From Melieria omissa (Eukaryota > Arthropoda > Insecta > Diptera > Ulidiidae): a DNA stretch of 64,000 nucleotides. The stretch lies in the NCBI GenBank assembly GCA_963971225.1, contig OZ020269.1, forward strand, positions 2,728,001-2,792,000. Direction: 5' to 3'. This document shows positions 13,401-22,336 of this stretch, in pieces; the stretch's first letter is position 1, and each line of letters opens with the position of its first letter. A program made the translations under genes and the position numbers. Below the pieces are notes generated by a model. The model had not been told where the DNA came from, did no database searches, and saw only the letters and a list, made by a program, of their open reading frames with translations.

Positions 13401-14438
13401 GTGCTTGCATAGAATGCTATCAAAGGCTAAACAACAACCATACTCTTCGTGTTTCGGTTTAAATGTTACTCACTGTCGAAAATGGCGCAAGATTTCTTTG
13501 ATTCACAGGGATATTTGTTCAAGCTGGCTATGGTGGCGTACGAACCACTGTTGGCGCTCGGTGGCCGGCCCAATGGGTCCAGACGTATGAAGACGTTTTG
13601 GTGGCTACCGTAGGCGGCCGTCGTAAAGCTCGTGCTAGATGGAACAAAACCAATTGGAAAGTAGTCAGCTCAAAACCAAAATGTTATGCGAAATGTGGAA
13701 CTTACTGAAGCGAATCCTGTCGAATCTGCTTGCGTGCGCGCACATACATAGCGCTGGCGATTAGTCCCACTGCCAGAACCAAGCCCAGCGCGCAAGCAGC
13801 TGCGCCTAGCAGTGCATGTCCTGGCGAGGGTGCATGTGCGGGTGCGGGCGCCTGATTTGGTGCTGAAAATAGGCCTATGAGCAAACAAAACATTGAAAGA
13901 ATGTGAACATAAAGTCTTGGAGCATGCGGCAAGTGGAGTTGCCGAGAACGCACCTTTGAGGCAGATTTTATTTCTCTTAAAATGCAATTTAGTGTCATTA
14001 GTGCGCGGTGGACCGCGCACCAGCATGTGGACGGTAAACGGGACTTGCTCTGAGGCGTTGCCCGTGCAGGGCAAATGGACCAGGAACGTTTCAATTTGCT
14101 GCGGTACGTAGCCCTTGGGAGGAATGTTCAGCGCGGGCGCAGAAAGTGCAGCCTGCTCCTGCTCATAGTTGATGCTGATAGTGTAAGGCAGCTGGAGAGG
14201 GTGCAAGTGAAGAGAGGTGGTTAATCGAGTGCAAATTGGATTTTAAGTGGTCAGTCTGCGGCAGCATATGTGGACTGAGGTCGACGGTTATGTTGGTTAT
14301 TTCTACCTACCGGATATGCAGTGAGGCTTTGCCATGAGAACTCGAGGTCGTGTACATCTGCGGGCACCGGCACCGTGAAGTGCATTGCGTACGTGTTGAT
14401 GGCGCCCTCGTGAACGTAGAACAAGTCCGCTTCCAAGC
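1452..14438 (-). CDS. Ryk-family Wnt receptor (derailed/doughnut-like), five internal exons
   Basis: Partial gene for a single-pass receptor pseudokinase that binds Wnt through a WIF domain, known in flies for axon guidance. Exons on the minus strand: 14438-14311, 14191-13954, 13874-13706 (or from 13862; two acceptors 12 bp apart keep the same frame), 13634-13474 and 1600-1452. Phases agree at every junction and donors read GTAGGT, GTGCGT, GTAAGT, GTGAGT and GTATGT. Exons 1-2 encode the WIF domain (EADLFYVHEGAINTYAMHF; SWQSLTAYP joining LPYTISINY; ending KRNKICLK). Exon 3 is a proline/alanine-rich linker, a transmembrane helix (ACALGLVLAVGLIASAMYV) and a basic stop-transfer (RARK). Exons 4-5 are juxtamembrane (FIRLDPLGRPPS; SRISYYASSQLTQ). 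The signal-peptide exon, expected right of 14439, was not recognised; the kinase exons must lie left of base 1. The family call is firm; a doughnut-type paralogue is only my best guess. Confidence 0.92.
1709..1760 (+). mobile_element. Solo hAT-like left terminus
   Basis: Starts CAGTGGCACACGCAGG and runs into a G-rich stretch, the same style as the complete hAT termini elsewhere in the window (8986, 58603). No matching right end or 8-bp duplication is found nearby, so only a degenerate end is claimed. 1761-2154 shows nothing else. Confidence 0.35.
2159..2369. mobile_element. piggyBac-type MITE, 211 bp, TTAA duplication
   Basis: Terminal inverted repeats CCCTTTGCACTCGAG / CTCGAGTGCAAAGGG are flanked exactly by TTAA at 2155-2158 and 2370-2373, the piggyBac target signature. 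The right half holds two related GC-rich units (GGCCGGGCGCCG..GCGCCGCTCGAG) that can each fold into a hairpin. No coding capacity. Confidence 0.85.
2755..2925 (+). pseudogene. Fragment of an unidentified repeated protein
   Basis: A short open stretch (SSLRTKRRKIDDL..KLIYAAE) is clearly related to the minus-strand stretch at 8540-8785 (NSKLRTKRIDDLLQ..ADELIYAAE). Two diverged copies within 6 kb suggest that this protein is carried by a repeat, but I cannot assign it to a family. The reading ends at a stop near 2925. 2926-3390 shows nothing further. Confidence 0.45.
3392..5992 (+). CDS. LINE ORF2 remnant: endonuclease tail, reverse transcriptase, CCHC knuckle
   Basis: An uninterrupted 866-codon frame. 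Residues about 15-52 match the end of an AP-type endonuclease (DIVKYAPDF, then SDHMPI). The reverse transcriptase spans about 235-520: GKAPGLDRVSYEFFK, NYRGISF, FVDFKAAFDT (first catalytic aspartate), GVKQGCLMSPLLFSIYLNDL and LLYADDIVLI (YADD catalytic pair). Near residue 793 comes CSLC..HFLCRCP, the cysteine/histidine knuckle found in such ORF2 proteins. The annotated start is simply the first methionine in the frame; the true ORF began upstream of the truncation. With no frameshift or stop over 2.6 kb the insertion is fairly recent, but without a complete endonuclease and ORF1 it cannot move by itself. Confidence 0.88.
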   Translation: MGQMLLATYSLIFIFICALHRDIVKYAPDFVVEEKVWSDHMPIILTLQLILDSPISKKVDFLPKLHWDSSQRDLYNRRLLIELQKKKNEKDTLALEDFTDIIKSAAIGKRTGKILRKKSMWFDWKCLEARKATLGLLRKYNRTQNTEYREQYSVAQKNYKKQCEDSKKNYYEHLEREINEINNCSDWWELAKKIRGTNESLDLEIPPEAFRQYFEELLNHATSVNQIEYVSLLIKDDLIDKPISSTEILQMLHKTKTGKAPGLDRVSYEFFKNADTVFLDELANTYSALYNSGEADTAFETSIIFPLFKKGDRTLASNYRGISFMNCIAKIMMGILNERLTNWLESKKLITEYQAGFRKQHSTADNIYNLTSIIQIRFAEKKKVYAFFVDFKAAFDTVPRKLLIYKLHSLGIPTKMVNFIENMYNHTDSIIWTGSAISNKFNISTGVKQGCLMSPLLFSIYLNDLHDSLGGGIWIGNLNVRLLLYADDIVLISDNVEELQGMIFRLENYCNVWNMQVNLSKSAIMVFRQGGKLADREKWTFKGESIPIVSEYNYLGVKLTPKLSFKKHVENRNCVAKNSINATWWSFLIKNKIKLSAKYKLFLAVIRAIQSYAAEVWGFELFELVDKIQFYFLKKILHLPTNTPSYCLMLETDIPHCHLYTLRLHLKYISKTLFEYDDSRLPHKLSKIIIERKIFWVKSMQVLGEKLNISWNYDVLNRRSWNENIDTLLSVLNSTNKQKSWERALKSSRIYKDLDHNIGKSYLNDNLEKYRIMWILKARCDLIILGGHRNLNCSLCNLNELENITHFLCRCPILKRIRYRYLGKFFLTQDEIVNKLNGIGVGGWDCLVLYVTDALKYRSLIVNEFC
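6424..6720 (-). pseudogene. Tc1 transposase C-terminal half, left arm
   Basis: Encodes only the C-terminal part of a Tc1-type DDE transposase: MDRCVCVRILREI, the second catalytic aspartate in FQQDYNLKHTR, then WLAQSPDFNIIKNLW. The family consensus at the last motif is NPIENLW, whose glutamate is the third catalytic residue; here it is lysine. The N-terminal DNA-binding region and first catalytic aspartate are absent. Mirror copy at 6922-7221. Confidence 0.8.
6922..7221 (+). pseudogene. Tc1 transposase C-terminal half, right arm
   Basis: The inverted twin of 6424-6720 and nearly identical to it (differences such as LQEILLPY against LREIVLPY). It carries the same FQQDYNLKHTR motif and the same lysine in NIIKNLW in place of the catalytic glutamate. 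Because both arms share the lesion, it predates the inverted duplication, and any movement must have used transposase from elsewhere (inference). Confidence 0.8.
8171..8487 (+). mobile_element. tRNA-derived SINE, long copy
   Basis: The head is tRNA-like: GCCGCCGTGGCTCAATTGG with box A (GTGGCTCAATTGGTTAGTG) and a box B-like GTTTCAAATACTGC at about 8227-8240. A body follows (CTCCCAACCTGCCGTTCGG, GGTCCCTTCCACCCGCG) that ends in GTGCCAGTCAATTA. A second copy at 17822-18066 shares head, body and end, which identifies a SINE family and rules out a working tRNA gene. No target duplication was found round this copy. Confidence 0.78.
9285..9821. mobile_element. 537-bp inverted-repeat element nested in the hAT
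   Basis: A 16-bp perfect terminal repeat TATGGCGTTCAAACTG starts at 9285 and its complement ends at 9821, flanked by TAA at 9282-9284 and 9822-9824. A TAA duplication would fit PIF/Harbinger. A reading with GGCG termini and ATAT flanks is also possible, so the superfamily is open. A 73-codon frame at 9416-9637 is not recognisable. Confidence 0.65.
9900..10294 (-). pseudogene. hAT transposase C-terminal remnant
   Basis: Between about 10060 and 9900 one minus frame reads LATLPVSTATSERSFSTL followed by RLKTYLRNSIG, the conserved C-terminal dimerisation motif of hAT transposases. Upstream (10294-9998) the reading shifts frame and is poorly conserved. The catalytic core is absent, so this is a dead copy that accounts for the orientation of the hAT element around it. 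Confidence 0.75.
11285..11491 (-). pseudogene. PIF/Harbinger transposase fragment
   Basis: The 68-codon fragment reads LSEEEFMKTFQLTRSLW, then ALNFFGHGSYQKCVGK and LPISQSSASQ. Together these match the N-terminal region of Harbinger-type DDE transposases (the ALxFxxxGSYQxxVG block followed by the SQSSxSR helix). The DDE core is missing. The adjacent minus frame 11167-10955 is not recognisable. Confidence 0.6.
11584..12220. mobile_element. Foldback-like hAT MITE built of internal repeats
   Basis: Ends CAGGGACATAACAGTTAT and the complement of AACAGTT..CCCAGGGAC-type sequence, flanked by perfect 8-bp duplications GCAAAATT at 11576-11583 and 12221-12228. The interior repeats a unit of about 40-60 bp (TACGTTGCTCGGTAACGTTT, then GGAAAAATATTTTTT) in the left part and the inverse in the right part, so the element can fold into a long hairpin. 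No coding capacity. Confidence 0.8.
12424..12471 (-). mobile_element. Solo hAT-like right terminus
   Basis: A G-run, then CCCCCTCTGTGTGCGCCACTG: the complement of a CAGTGGCGCACACAG end. No matching left end was found between 12229 and 12424. Confidence 0.35.
12700..12880 (+). pseudogene. Scrap of an R1-type LINE C-terminus
   Basis: One frame reads MLSGHRFVKAYQQRFGHED, resembling the conserved TGHG..YL.RFGHED block before the zinc knuckle of R1-clade ORF2 proteins (compare the better copy at 31703-32146, TGHGGYRSYLQRFGHDEN). Stops and frameshifts follow. 12881-13473 is intron without further recognisable content. Confidence 0.5.
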
Positions 14439-16583
14439 CTGCGCGTTCGGCAGCGACATTGCCAAAAAATGGGAAAACAGCATAAAACGAAATAAAAAGA
14501 GGGGAGAAAGTGAAATATTGCACTCGTTTGGCAGGCATTAAATCGCAACTTTCTATTGTATCGTTTTTCAAAAGAACATTTACTTCACGTCAGTGTTTTT
14601 TGTACGTGGCAGGCGACTTCTTGAATTGGATAACGACGCCTTTGATGGAATCCGACACCTTCTCTCTTTACAATAAAATTTCGGCCGCATGCCAAAACTT
14701 TATTTTTTTAATCTTTTATATTGCGCGAAACGAAATCACTTTTACGTCCACTGCTTTATATAGCGGACAAATAAAAGGTAAGTTTGGTTCTGATGGCTTC
14801 AAATGGTCACAAAATACGCTTTGCACTCACACAAAACCTAGAACTGCTAATATCTTGTCGAGCTATTCACGCTACGAAAACCGAAGTGCTTTAATTACGG
14901 GTTCGATGTTTTACGATGGTTCTATAATAACCTGACTGACTAGTCATCTACATCATGAACTGATAAGATTAACCTTTCGGTAGCCAAATCGTAGGATACG
15001 CTGAGCTGTCCTTCGACGCACCACCGTTCAAGACAACAATGAATAGCCGAATTAAGGACAAAGCGCTGTCGAGCACGCGGGCAGCGGTGGATAAGTAAAC
15101 GTGTGAGTGCTGTTGAATGATTTTCAAACAATTTAAATCCTATTACACTGTAAAGGAAAATAACATTTTCTCGAAAAAACAATCGGCCTTTCAGTGAGGA
15201 ATTGCAGCTCGACTGGTGTGCCTCTTTGAAGTGTTGTTGTTGTGTCGCTGCCGGCGTCATCTACAGAGGTCAACTGGTGGTTGGTTGGCTCGCTGGCTAC
15301 TGTTTTTTTTTGTTTTGTTTCGTTCGCCTGCGGATAAAAGGACACCTGTGCTACAACCTTTCGCACAGCTGAAAGCGGTTAGTGCCACACTTGATTGTGC
15401 CAATTTCTGACACTTGCATTCATTGCGTTCAATTCATTCGAATGTCTCGAATTACCTCACTGAGTCGATCTCGATAGCTGGGTAGCTGAAGTATTCCATT
15501 TTCCTCGCCTTGTACAACGCTTTATTAAGTAATTTCAAATTCATCCCAACTACAGGGCGGGCGGAGCGGTGCTGCTAACTTCATTTTCCACACATTAATT
15601 GCTGGCATTTGACCTTTCTGCGCACAAATATACGCAAGCTGTTTGCCGTAAATTTCTTCAATTCCTTTGATTATTAATTTAAATGAAGCAGCCACCCATG
15701 CGGCAATGAGTCTCTCCTCCCCTACCGGCGGGGTTGTTTTCAGTGTGCTTGTTTTCAATGTCTGTGTTCATTGCGCTTTCTGCGCGCTCCAATTTAAACA
15801 AATAAAACCGAAATAAAAATGTTTAATTTAAAAATCAACGACACAGCAAAATCAAACGAACAGGTCGCTCTTTTTTAGAACAACCCCAAGCACGTAACGG
15901 CTTTCATGGCTGCTGGTTGTGTTTCCTTTGACGACTCCCCCATGCGGAAAATGCGTAAACTGCTGCGAGTTGTATTTTCCGCGCAGCAGTGAACAACTGC
16001 CAGTACCCGGCTGCTGTATCCACCGCCTGCAGAGCCGTTAATGGGTGTGCGCTTGGCAATTTCTACACAGGCCACAACGGGTAATCAAGCCCTAGTCAAA
16101 TTGATTGTGAGTTTTGACTGCTACCGTATTTGATGTATTGAAATGTTTTGGAAAAATTTTTGCAAGTGACAGCAACCAGTTTGTTTAATGTTTGCCGCTC
16201 TTGATTTCGAGGCCGAAAGGCACAAGAATACTATTGTGGGCAAGCACGCATGTCATGCGTCCTTCCCAGTAACGAAATGCTACACGCGCCGAGCAATGGA
16301 GAAAGAGCCACTTCTGCAGCCATGTGTGCTTGCATGAGAAACAACTTGATAGTTGACACTATCAGACGGTAGGCAACCCACATGCTCTAGTTCTCCTGCT
16401 TCTTCTTTCCAGATAATTATCTGATCGAAATATATATGTACAAGTGACTGAGTTCCAGTCTTGATTTCATACCTAGATTAACGCGCCTGGATTGCATGGT
16501 GTACGTAGGAGTCATTGGGACACAACGTAACAGCATGAAAGATAATCGAGTGTATGGAGCTTGTATGGAGAAATACGATTTAA
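14439..16583. other. Presumed upstream intron of the Ryk-family gene, no feature seen
   Basis: The acceptor before exon 14438 is preceded by a long pyrimidine tract (about 14450-14520). Beyond it I find no exon encoding the expected signal peptide and no transposon ends up to 16583. Confidence 0.5.
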
Positions 16584-16740
16584 CCCTTTCGGGACTACTG
16601 GGATAATACATCCCAGCAAGTTTTTTAGGCACCTCTAAATAATTATTCAGATTTTATCACCCACGAAAAATAATTATTTAAATTATATGTCTCCGAATAA
16701 AAGGATGATTTCAGAACTAACTAACTCCGTCCCGAAAGGG
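16584..16740. mobile_element. piggyBac-type MITE, 157 bp, TTAA duplication
   Basis: Ends CCCTTTCGGGAC and GTCCCGAAAGGG, flanked by TTAA at 16580-16583 and 16741-16744. AT-rich interior with ATAATTATT repeats. Noncoding. 16745-17807 contains no feature that I can support. Confidence 0.85.
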
Positions 16741-17821
16741 TTAATGTGCAGTTAGTAGCTAAAATGAGTATAGATTATTTCATTGAATGATAAATTTCAA
16801 GCGCGCTCAGATTAGAAACGTATGTTCATGTAAAGCACGGTCAATAACTATGGGGCTTATTTATTTGAGAATATGAAACGTTCACTTTGACAGAGAATGC
16901 ACAAATTGCGATTTTGACAGAAGCAAACCGAAATATAAGATTCGGATTGGCACCTGAAGATCCATTAATCACTTTTTGAATTTAATCTTTGGGTCGTGCA
17001 CACAACCGTTATCGTGCCGCTTTGCTTGCAGTGCGTATCGGCAAAGTCGATACCGAACAACGCGTGCACAGCGGCACTAGTGGCAAATGCGTGGTGGGTG
17101 CCCAGGTGGACGATTGTGTCATGCTGGATGTTTTTTCGATTGGTTTTGTTTTTGTGGAACCATTGTATGTAAATTGCTGTTGTTTCTTCTGTCATCGTGA
17201 GCAAGTAAAGCGGGAGAAGCACAGATGATTTTTATGAAAGCATAATATTATCTGAAAAAATTAAACGAATCGGACGACGGACACGTCCACTTTCTATACA
17301 AATCAAATATTGATTATATATAGCGTCTGAGGTTAAATTCGTTAATATTAGCCCATATTAACATTTCGTTAAAAATGGGTATGATCAGGGCATCTTTTTA
17401 GGGCATCTTTGATGCAATTTTGTGTGGATATCCGTATTTATTTCGATACTTAATCCTTTTTGTTTCTTGGTAATTCTTTCAAAACAAACATTTTCTCTAT
17501 GGCTGGCGGATGTTACCCCCTCTGTAATTGTCCCTCTCAGTGCCACTATAAGAATTAATGCAAAACGGTGTAACGCAGCTGAAATGTTTACTGATCGATT
17601 CTACTAATTTTCAGCTAATTTAATTTTTTTTACAAATATTTTCCCGCTTCTACTTTTAACCAACACCAACAACAAAAATTAAAAAATTTGATATATTTGT
17701 TGGAGTTGGAGTATTTACAATAATGATTATTATACATACTTATTATGCATACTTTCATTTTCAATATCACGAGAACAGAATCTCTTTCCGTGTACAATTG
17801 TGTTCGGTTCTCGTCAAAGGT

Positions 17822-18066
17822 TGCAGCCGCCGTGGCTCATTTGGTTAAGTGCGTTGGACCGCGAGTCCTGTAATAACACCTATATGATAGTAAAAATTGC
17901 GTATGAAAAAGCTCCCAACCTGCCGTTCGGAACCGGCATAAAGCTGTAGGTCCCTTTCACCCGTGTACAAATTCACACGCACAACACGAGTGGTTGCGTG
18001 AAGCTAGGCCTTAATCTCGCGTAAGCGGGCTGTCGTGCCAGTCAATTATAAAAATTATTATTATTA
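17822..18066 (+). mobile_element. tRNA-derived SINE, internally deleted copy
   Basis: Same family as 8171-8487: head GCCGCCGTGGCTCATTTGG, body CTCCCAACCTGCCGTTCGG, end GTGCCAGTCAATTA, then an A-rich (ATT)n tail. The stretch between the anticodon-like region and CCTGTAATAACACC, which holds box B in the other copy, is missing. Flanked by a 14-bp duplication with one mismatch, TTCTCGTCAAAGGT at 17808-17821 and TTCTCGTCAATGGT at 18067-18080, as expected of LINE-driven insertion. Confidence 0.85.
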
Positions 18067-18080
18067 TTCTCGTCAATGGT

Positions 18081-20100
18081 AATAAATTGTAATGCTGTTT
18101 GACTGACACCATTAATCTTCAACGTAATCTGCGTGCCGATAGTAAACAAGAGAGTTTCGTTAGGTCTTAGCCGACTTACAGTTCAGTTATATGACAATAG
18201 TACACAAAAGTGAATAGATCACGCCCACTTTCCCGTCACTTTTTAGTTGCCTTGGACTCCCCTTCTCTAAGTATCTCGGTTTTTATACAACCTCTTTCTG
18301 AGCGTCGAACGTCTGACCAAAGTATGTATTCCCTGATGTCCCGGTGTATTGTACACAAAGTGTATCTTATTCTGTCTCCAGTATGAACCAATAGTATCTG
18401 ATTTCTTTGACAAGCTACCGGATTGCTGCGATAAATACACTGGGCATCGATGGCGGGCAAAGTCCTATTTGTCGGTGGTAAATGTTTGGACATGTTTACT
18501 TACCCATCAATTTCATGACTTCTTTGTGACTTATGAAGACATTGAGATATCCAGTCGCAAACAGTGGATACCAAGAGAAAAGTACACTCCAAAAGTAAAT
18601 CCAGAACTTTGCCATATTCTTGCTAATTTACAGTTTGAACTGGCTTTGAGATTTTTTTGAAATGTCTGGTGCTGACGGTGGGTGACCTCAGGGTTCTTGG
18701 AACACTGGACAAATAGTCGGTTAAGCACACAACTGAGCTGCTGCAACTACATGAACAACCGCATAATCGGCGATGCCGTCCGCCGGCGGTTGCGGTCGAC
18801 TGCTACTGGTAACTTATATGACTTTCGTTTTGAATTTTGTTTTGAGCTTTGGGTTTATGGCAAAGCCATCATAACTGATGCAATGGCTGACAGACTGACA
18901 ACATGGCCCCGACTGTGACAGCCCATGTGGCCGGCGAGAAGCTGCCGCCAGTCCAGTTATCGCCTTCCTCGTTGCTGCTTCAATTTGGCGGCGCCATATG
19001 TGCTCCTGTAGTTTTTGTTGTTGCAAGCACTACGAATAGATTCTCGATGACTTCCACTTTGACCATTTTGGTGCACTTTTCGCGTATACTATCCTGGTGT
19101 TTTTGGTTGTCTTTATTCCGCTTGTTTTCGCCTTTGGCAAATAGACGAAAAGCAATCGTCGCAAATATGCAACTCACATTTCATGTTTATCGGTATTCGG
19201 GTGTTGACGAGGTTGTGCTCCTGAAACAGGGAAGGTCCCTAAGGGAGATAAACATGCCGATATCAGATTTCAGTACTGGAAAAGCGCGAAAAGATTAACA
19301 TGGAATTGGAAAAAACAACAACAATTGCACGAGTGTATTTTGCCTCTGCGTGTGTGTGGTTGCATGTTGAATTTTAGACCGACAAAAACTCCCAAACAAT
19401 TTTAAACACTTCAAACTTCTTAAAAAAGTAATTAAAAAGTTGCAAAGATTAAAAGTCCCTCAACGAGCACACAACGTGTGCTCTGCCTATGTTTTTTCGT
19501 TGCCCACTTATTTCCACATATTCTTTCTCGTCGTTTCTGTTGTACCTTTCTCCGTTCTTCCGGCTTATGCTGTTGTTGTTATCGAGTCAACATCACACAC
19601 ATGTCAGTCGGGTTGGTTGCGTGCGCTTGAACACTTGTGTGCGGTTTGGAAGCGTTTTTGGCGAATCAATAGAACGATACCTATATTTGATAAACCTATG
19701 CTTGATATGAGAGCCGCCGAGAGAGCCGAAAATGAAAAGTTTGGCCAAAGTTAAAAATACAAAATTTCTTTGAACAGTTCAAAGCGAGAAGATGAACTTT
19801 CTTTGATATTATTGTTGTAGATGCCATCCTGTTGTTCTTTGGCAATTGTTGCAAATGGAAAGGTGCAAAACAAGAGGTGTTGCTAACCAACTCCTCTTTA
19901 ACCTGCCATAAAACAGCGATGCTGTCCCGCTGCACCCACTACCCCCAATCAACAAAAAAGTTGGAATCAATACGTCAAAAATGCCATTTACAAAAATTGC
20001 CAAATTGCCTAAACACAGTTGCGTTTGGAATGTAACATATTACGGATGTATAAGTGTGGACAGGACGCAATTCTTTTAGGTAAATATATTGCAAACATAT
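18081..20100. other. No supported feature
   Basis: Mixed-composition DNA. An open segment at about 18381-18480 lies between an AG (TCTGTCTCCAG) and a GT (GTAAAT) but translates to nothing I recognise. Confidence 0.4.
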
Positions 20101-20507
20101 TGTAACGATGAGTCACTCTGTGCTGTGCTATGCATGAATGCTTTTCCAAGCATACTTTAAGGCATGCACTTTGGAGTACGGCAAACTTGCTATAATTCGC
20201 TTGCTATAATATGGCGAGGATGGTTCGCGAAAGGTGATGAGCTGTGCTAGAACAATCGAGATAGAAAGTACAATTAGAATATGCAAGAAACTTCGGCACG
20301 ATAAGAAAACCAGTATAAAAACAGCAGTGTGTAGCGCAGAGAGTCGAGTCTGTGTTCAGCAAGCATGCAATAGTAGTAGTGTAAAGTAGTAGCAAGTGTA
20401 AATTTGTAAATAAAGCGATTGTTGGTTTTTGACTGCGTTTGCGCTGAGTAACTGAAGTAGTTTTATTTTCAAACACAATCCAAAAACGAACTCGGATTTT
20501 CGTAACA
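20101..20507 (+). mobile_element. Solo gypsy LTR
   Basis: A 407-bp copy of the LTR of the gypsy element that begins 36 bp downstream: starts TGTAACGATGAGTCACTC, ends TTTCGTAACA, flanked by ATAT at 20097-20100 and 20508-20511. It contains the TATAAAAA and AATAAAG signals of the LTR promoter and poly(A) site. It is a solo LTR left by recombination between the two LTRs of an earlier insertion (inference). Confidence 0.85.
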
Positions 20508-20543
20508 ATATGTAAATCTATGGAAACATACAATCTATAATAT

Positions 20544-20958
20544 TAAAACGATGAGGCACTCTGTGCTGTGCTATGCATGAATGCTTTTCCAAGCATACTT
20601 TTAGGCATGCACTTTGGAGTACGGCGAACTTGCTATAATTCGTTTATTATAATATGGCGAGGATGGTTCGCGAAAGGTGATGAGCTGTGCTAGAACAATC
20701 GAGATAGAAAGTACAATTAGAATGTGCAAGAAACAACGACGGGATAAGAAAACAAGTATAAAAAGCAGCAGTGTGCAACGCAAGGGGTCGAGTCTTAGTT
20801 GAATAAGCAAAGTAGTAACAAGTGTTGATACATGCAAAGTGTAAATCTGTAAATAAAGCGATTGTTGGTTTTTGATTGCGTTTGCGCTGAATAACTGTAG
20901 TGGTTTTATTTTTCAAGCACAAACCAAAAACGAACTCAGAGAAGTCATTTTCGTAAAA
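20544..20958 (+). repeat. gypsy 5' LTR
   Basis: 415 bp. Shares TATAAAAAGCAGCAGTGTGC-type promoter sequence and AATAAAG with the 3' LTR and the solo LTR. The first dinucleotide is mutated from TG to TA and the last from CA to AA. Confidence 0.88.
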
Positions 20959-20960
20959 TT

Positions 20961-20978
20961 TGGTGTCAGAAGTGGGAT
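20961..20978 (+). other. Primer-binding site, leucine tRNA
   Basis: TGGTGTCAGAAGTGGGAT, two bases after the LTR, matches the complement of the 3' end of insect tRNA-Leu(CAA) including its CCA. Confidence 0.8.
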
Positions 20979-21030
20979 TGCGCTACTGAAAATAAATTTA
21001 AAAAATAAAATAAAATTATAAAACGCAAAT

Positions 21031-22336
21031 ATGGTTAAACTCAAGCAGCTGAAAGTGAACCAGCTGAAGAAGGAGCTGGCTGCCTGGAATTTGCCGACTG
21101 CTGGCGGTAAAGTGGAGTTGCAGCTGCGCTTGCGAGAGGCGTGTGAGGCACGAGGCGTCGATTGGACTGCGCATGAGTTCGGGACGCAGGAGCTTGGCGT
21201 CGGCCAAGGTAGAGGAATCGCCTGCTGGTGCTGCGTCGATGCAAAATACGGCTGCAGCAGCTGCGCCACTACAAGCATTAGACATGAGCCAGCTAATGAT
21301 TGCAATGAAAGGCATGTTCGAGACTTCCAATCGTGAAAATCGCGAAATGTCGGCGCAAATGGCAGCGAAACTGGAAACTACGAATCAGGAAATAGCAAAA
21401 ATGGAATCGGCGAACCGAGAAGTAGCAGAGCGAATGGAAACCAAACTCCAGGAAAATGTGAATCGCGAGCTGTCCAGCAAGCTTCAGAAAAATTCTGCGC
21501 GCTTGGAGCAGAAAGTGGAAGAAATTTCAGACAGGGTTAATGTGAAAGTCGGGCACCTGGAGACGCGTGTAGAACATTTAGACAAACGAGTTGGCAGTCT
21601 GGAGGATTCGGTGAACAGAAAAATCGACGAGCGGCTTAGAGAGGTATAGCCACGAGAATGTTTGCCGCCGGTTCCGAAAAGTTTTTCCACCCGAACAGAA
21701 GGGCCTACTTATGACGGTGCTACGCCGTTCGATACATTTAAACTGCAATTCGACTTGGCTGCCTTGGAAAATCAGTGGACCGGCGCTGAAAGGTCCTGCG
21801 GCTGAGGTAATTAAATCGGTACCAGAATGTGAAAGAAGTGATTGCGAGGCCATCATGGGAGCGTTGGCGGTGAAGTACAGCAACGAGCACAACCATACGT
21901 TGTACTACTGTGAGCTGAAGAACCGCAGGCAAAGAGCAAACGAGGCACTGCAGACATTCAGCGGCTCGTACAGTTGTGCTACCCGAAATTCGGCGCTGAT
22001 GATCTCGAGAGGATCAAGATTGAGTCGTTTATGGAAGGTCTTCATGATCCGGAAACACGTCGCAGAGCGTTGATGATGGGCAAGCCGACATTTAAGGAGA
22101 CGGTGACCAACGTGATGACATATGAGGCGAAATGGATTGGAATCACTCGGTATGCACCTGCAAGGATACGCCAAATTCAGCCGGACAGCGACATTTCGAT
22201 CCAGGCCATAAGCTCTGAGACACCGGGCAGGCCACGGGTTGTCTCCTCTACAGTGGTTTGCTGGACATGTGGCAAGCAGGGTCACATATCACGAGACTGC
22301 CGCCAACGAAAGAGGCGTTCCCGTTCTCGATCGTAA
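21031..22336 (+). pseudogene. gypsy gag, broken
   Basis: Starts with MVKLKQLKVNQLKKELAAW, a SAP-like DNA-binding helix pair (residues about 1-40). After a frameshift comes a long charged coiled-coil segment (about 21290-21645). Capsid sequence follows from about 21680 with repeated frameshifts and stops, and the nucleocapsid ends with one zinc knuckle, CWTCGKQGHISRDC, and an arginine/serine tail (to 22336). A SAP-like motif at the start of gag is unusual among fly gypsy elements as I know them. No intact product can be made. Confidence 0.82.

Larger units (their letters stand above)
1601..13473 (-). other. 11.9-kb transposon-filled intron of the Ryk-family gene
   Basis: Intron between exon 13634-13474 (donor GTGAGT) and exon 1600-1452 (acceptor TTTCGCAG). 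The neighbouring introns are 71-119 bp, so this one has been inflated: most of its length is mobile DNA (TTAA MITE, LINE with inserted Tc1 palindrome, SINE, hAT with nested element, Harbinger fragment, foldback element, LINE scrap). Outside those I see only AT-rich DNA without recognisable coding. Confidence 0.85.

Noticed and set aside
13390..13590. Plus-strand open frame of 66 codons
   Set aside because: It is the antisense of the Ryk juxtamembrane exon 13634-13474, which has proper splice sites, phase and family motifs.
14451..14571. Hydrophobic N-terminal extension of the WIF exon as signal peptide
   Set aside because: The hydrophobic translation comes from an intronic pyrimidine tract; the exon starts at an AG in the position expected for the family.
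14350..14935. Plus-strand frames opposite the WIF exon and upstream intron
   Set aside because: Shadows of the Ryk coding strand; no independent motif.
16989..17228. Open frame rich in GC (starts GRAHNRYRAALLAV)
   Set aside because: No recognised domain or splice context; both strands are open.
20204..20922. Minus-strand frames in the gypsy LTRs
   Set aside because: They recur in all three LTR copies and are antisense to the LTR; no sign of coding.
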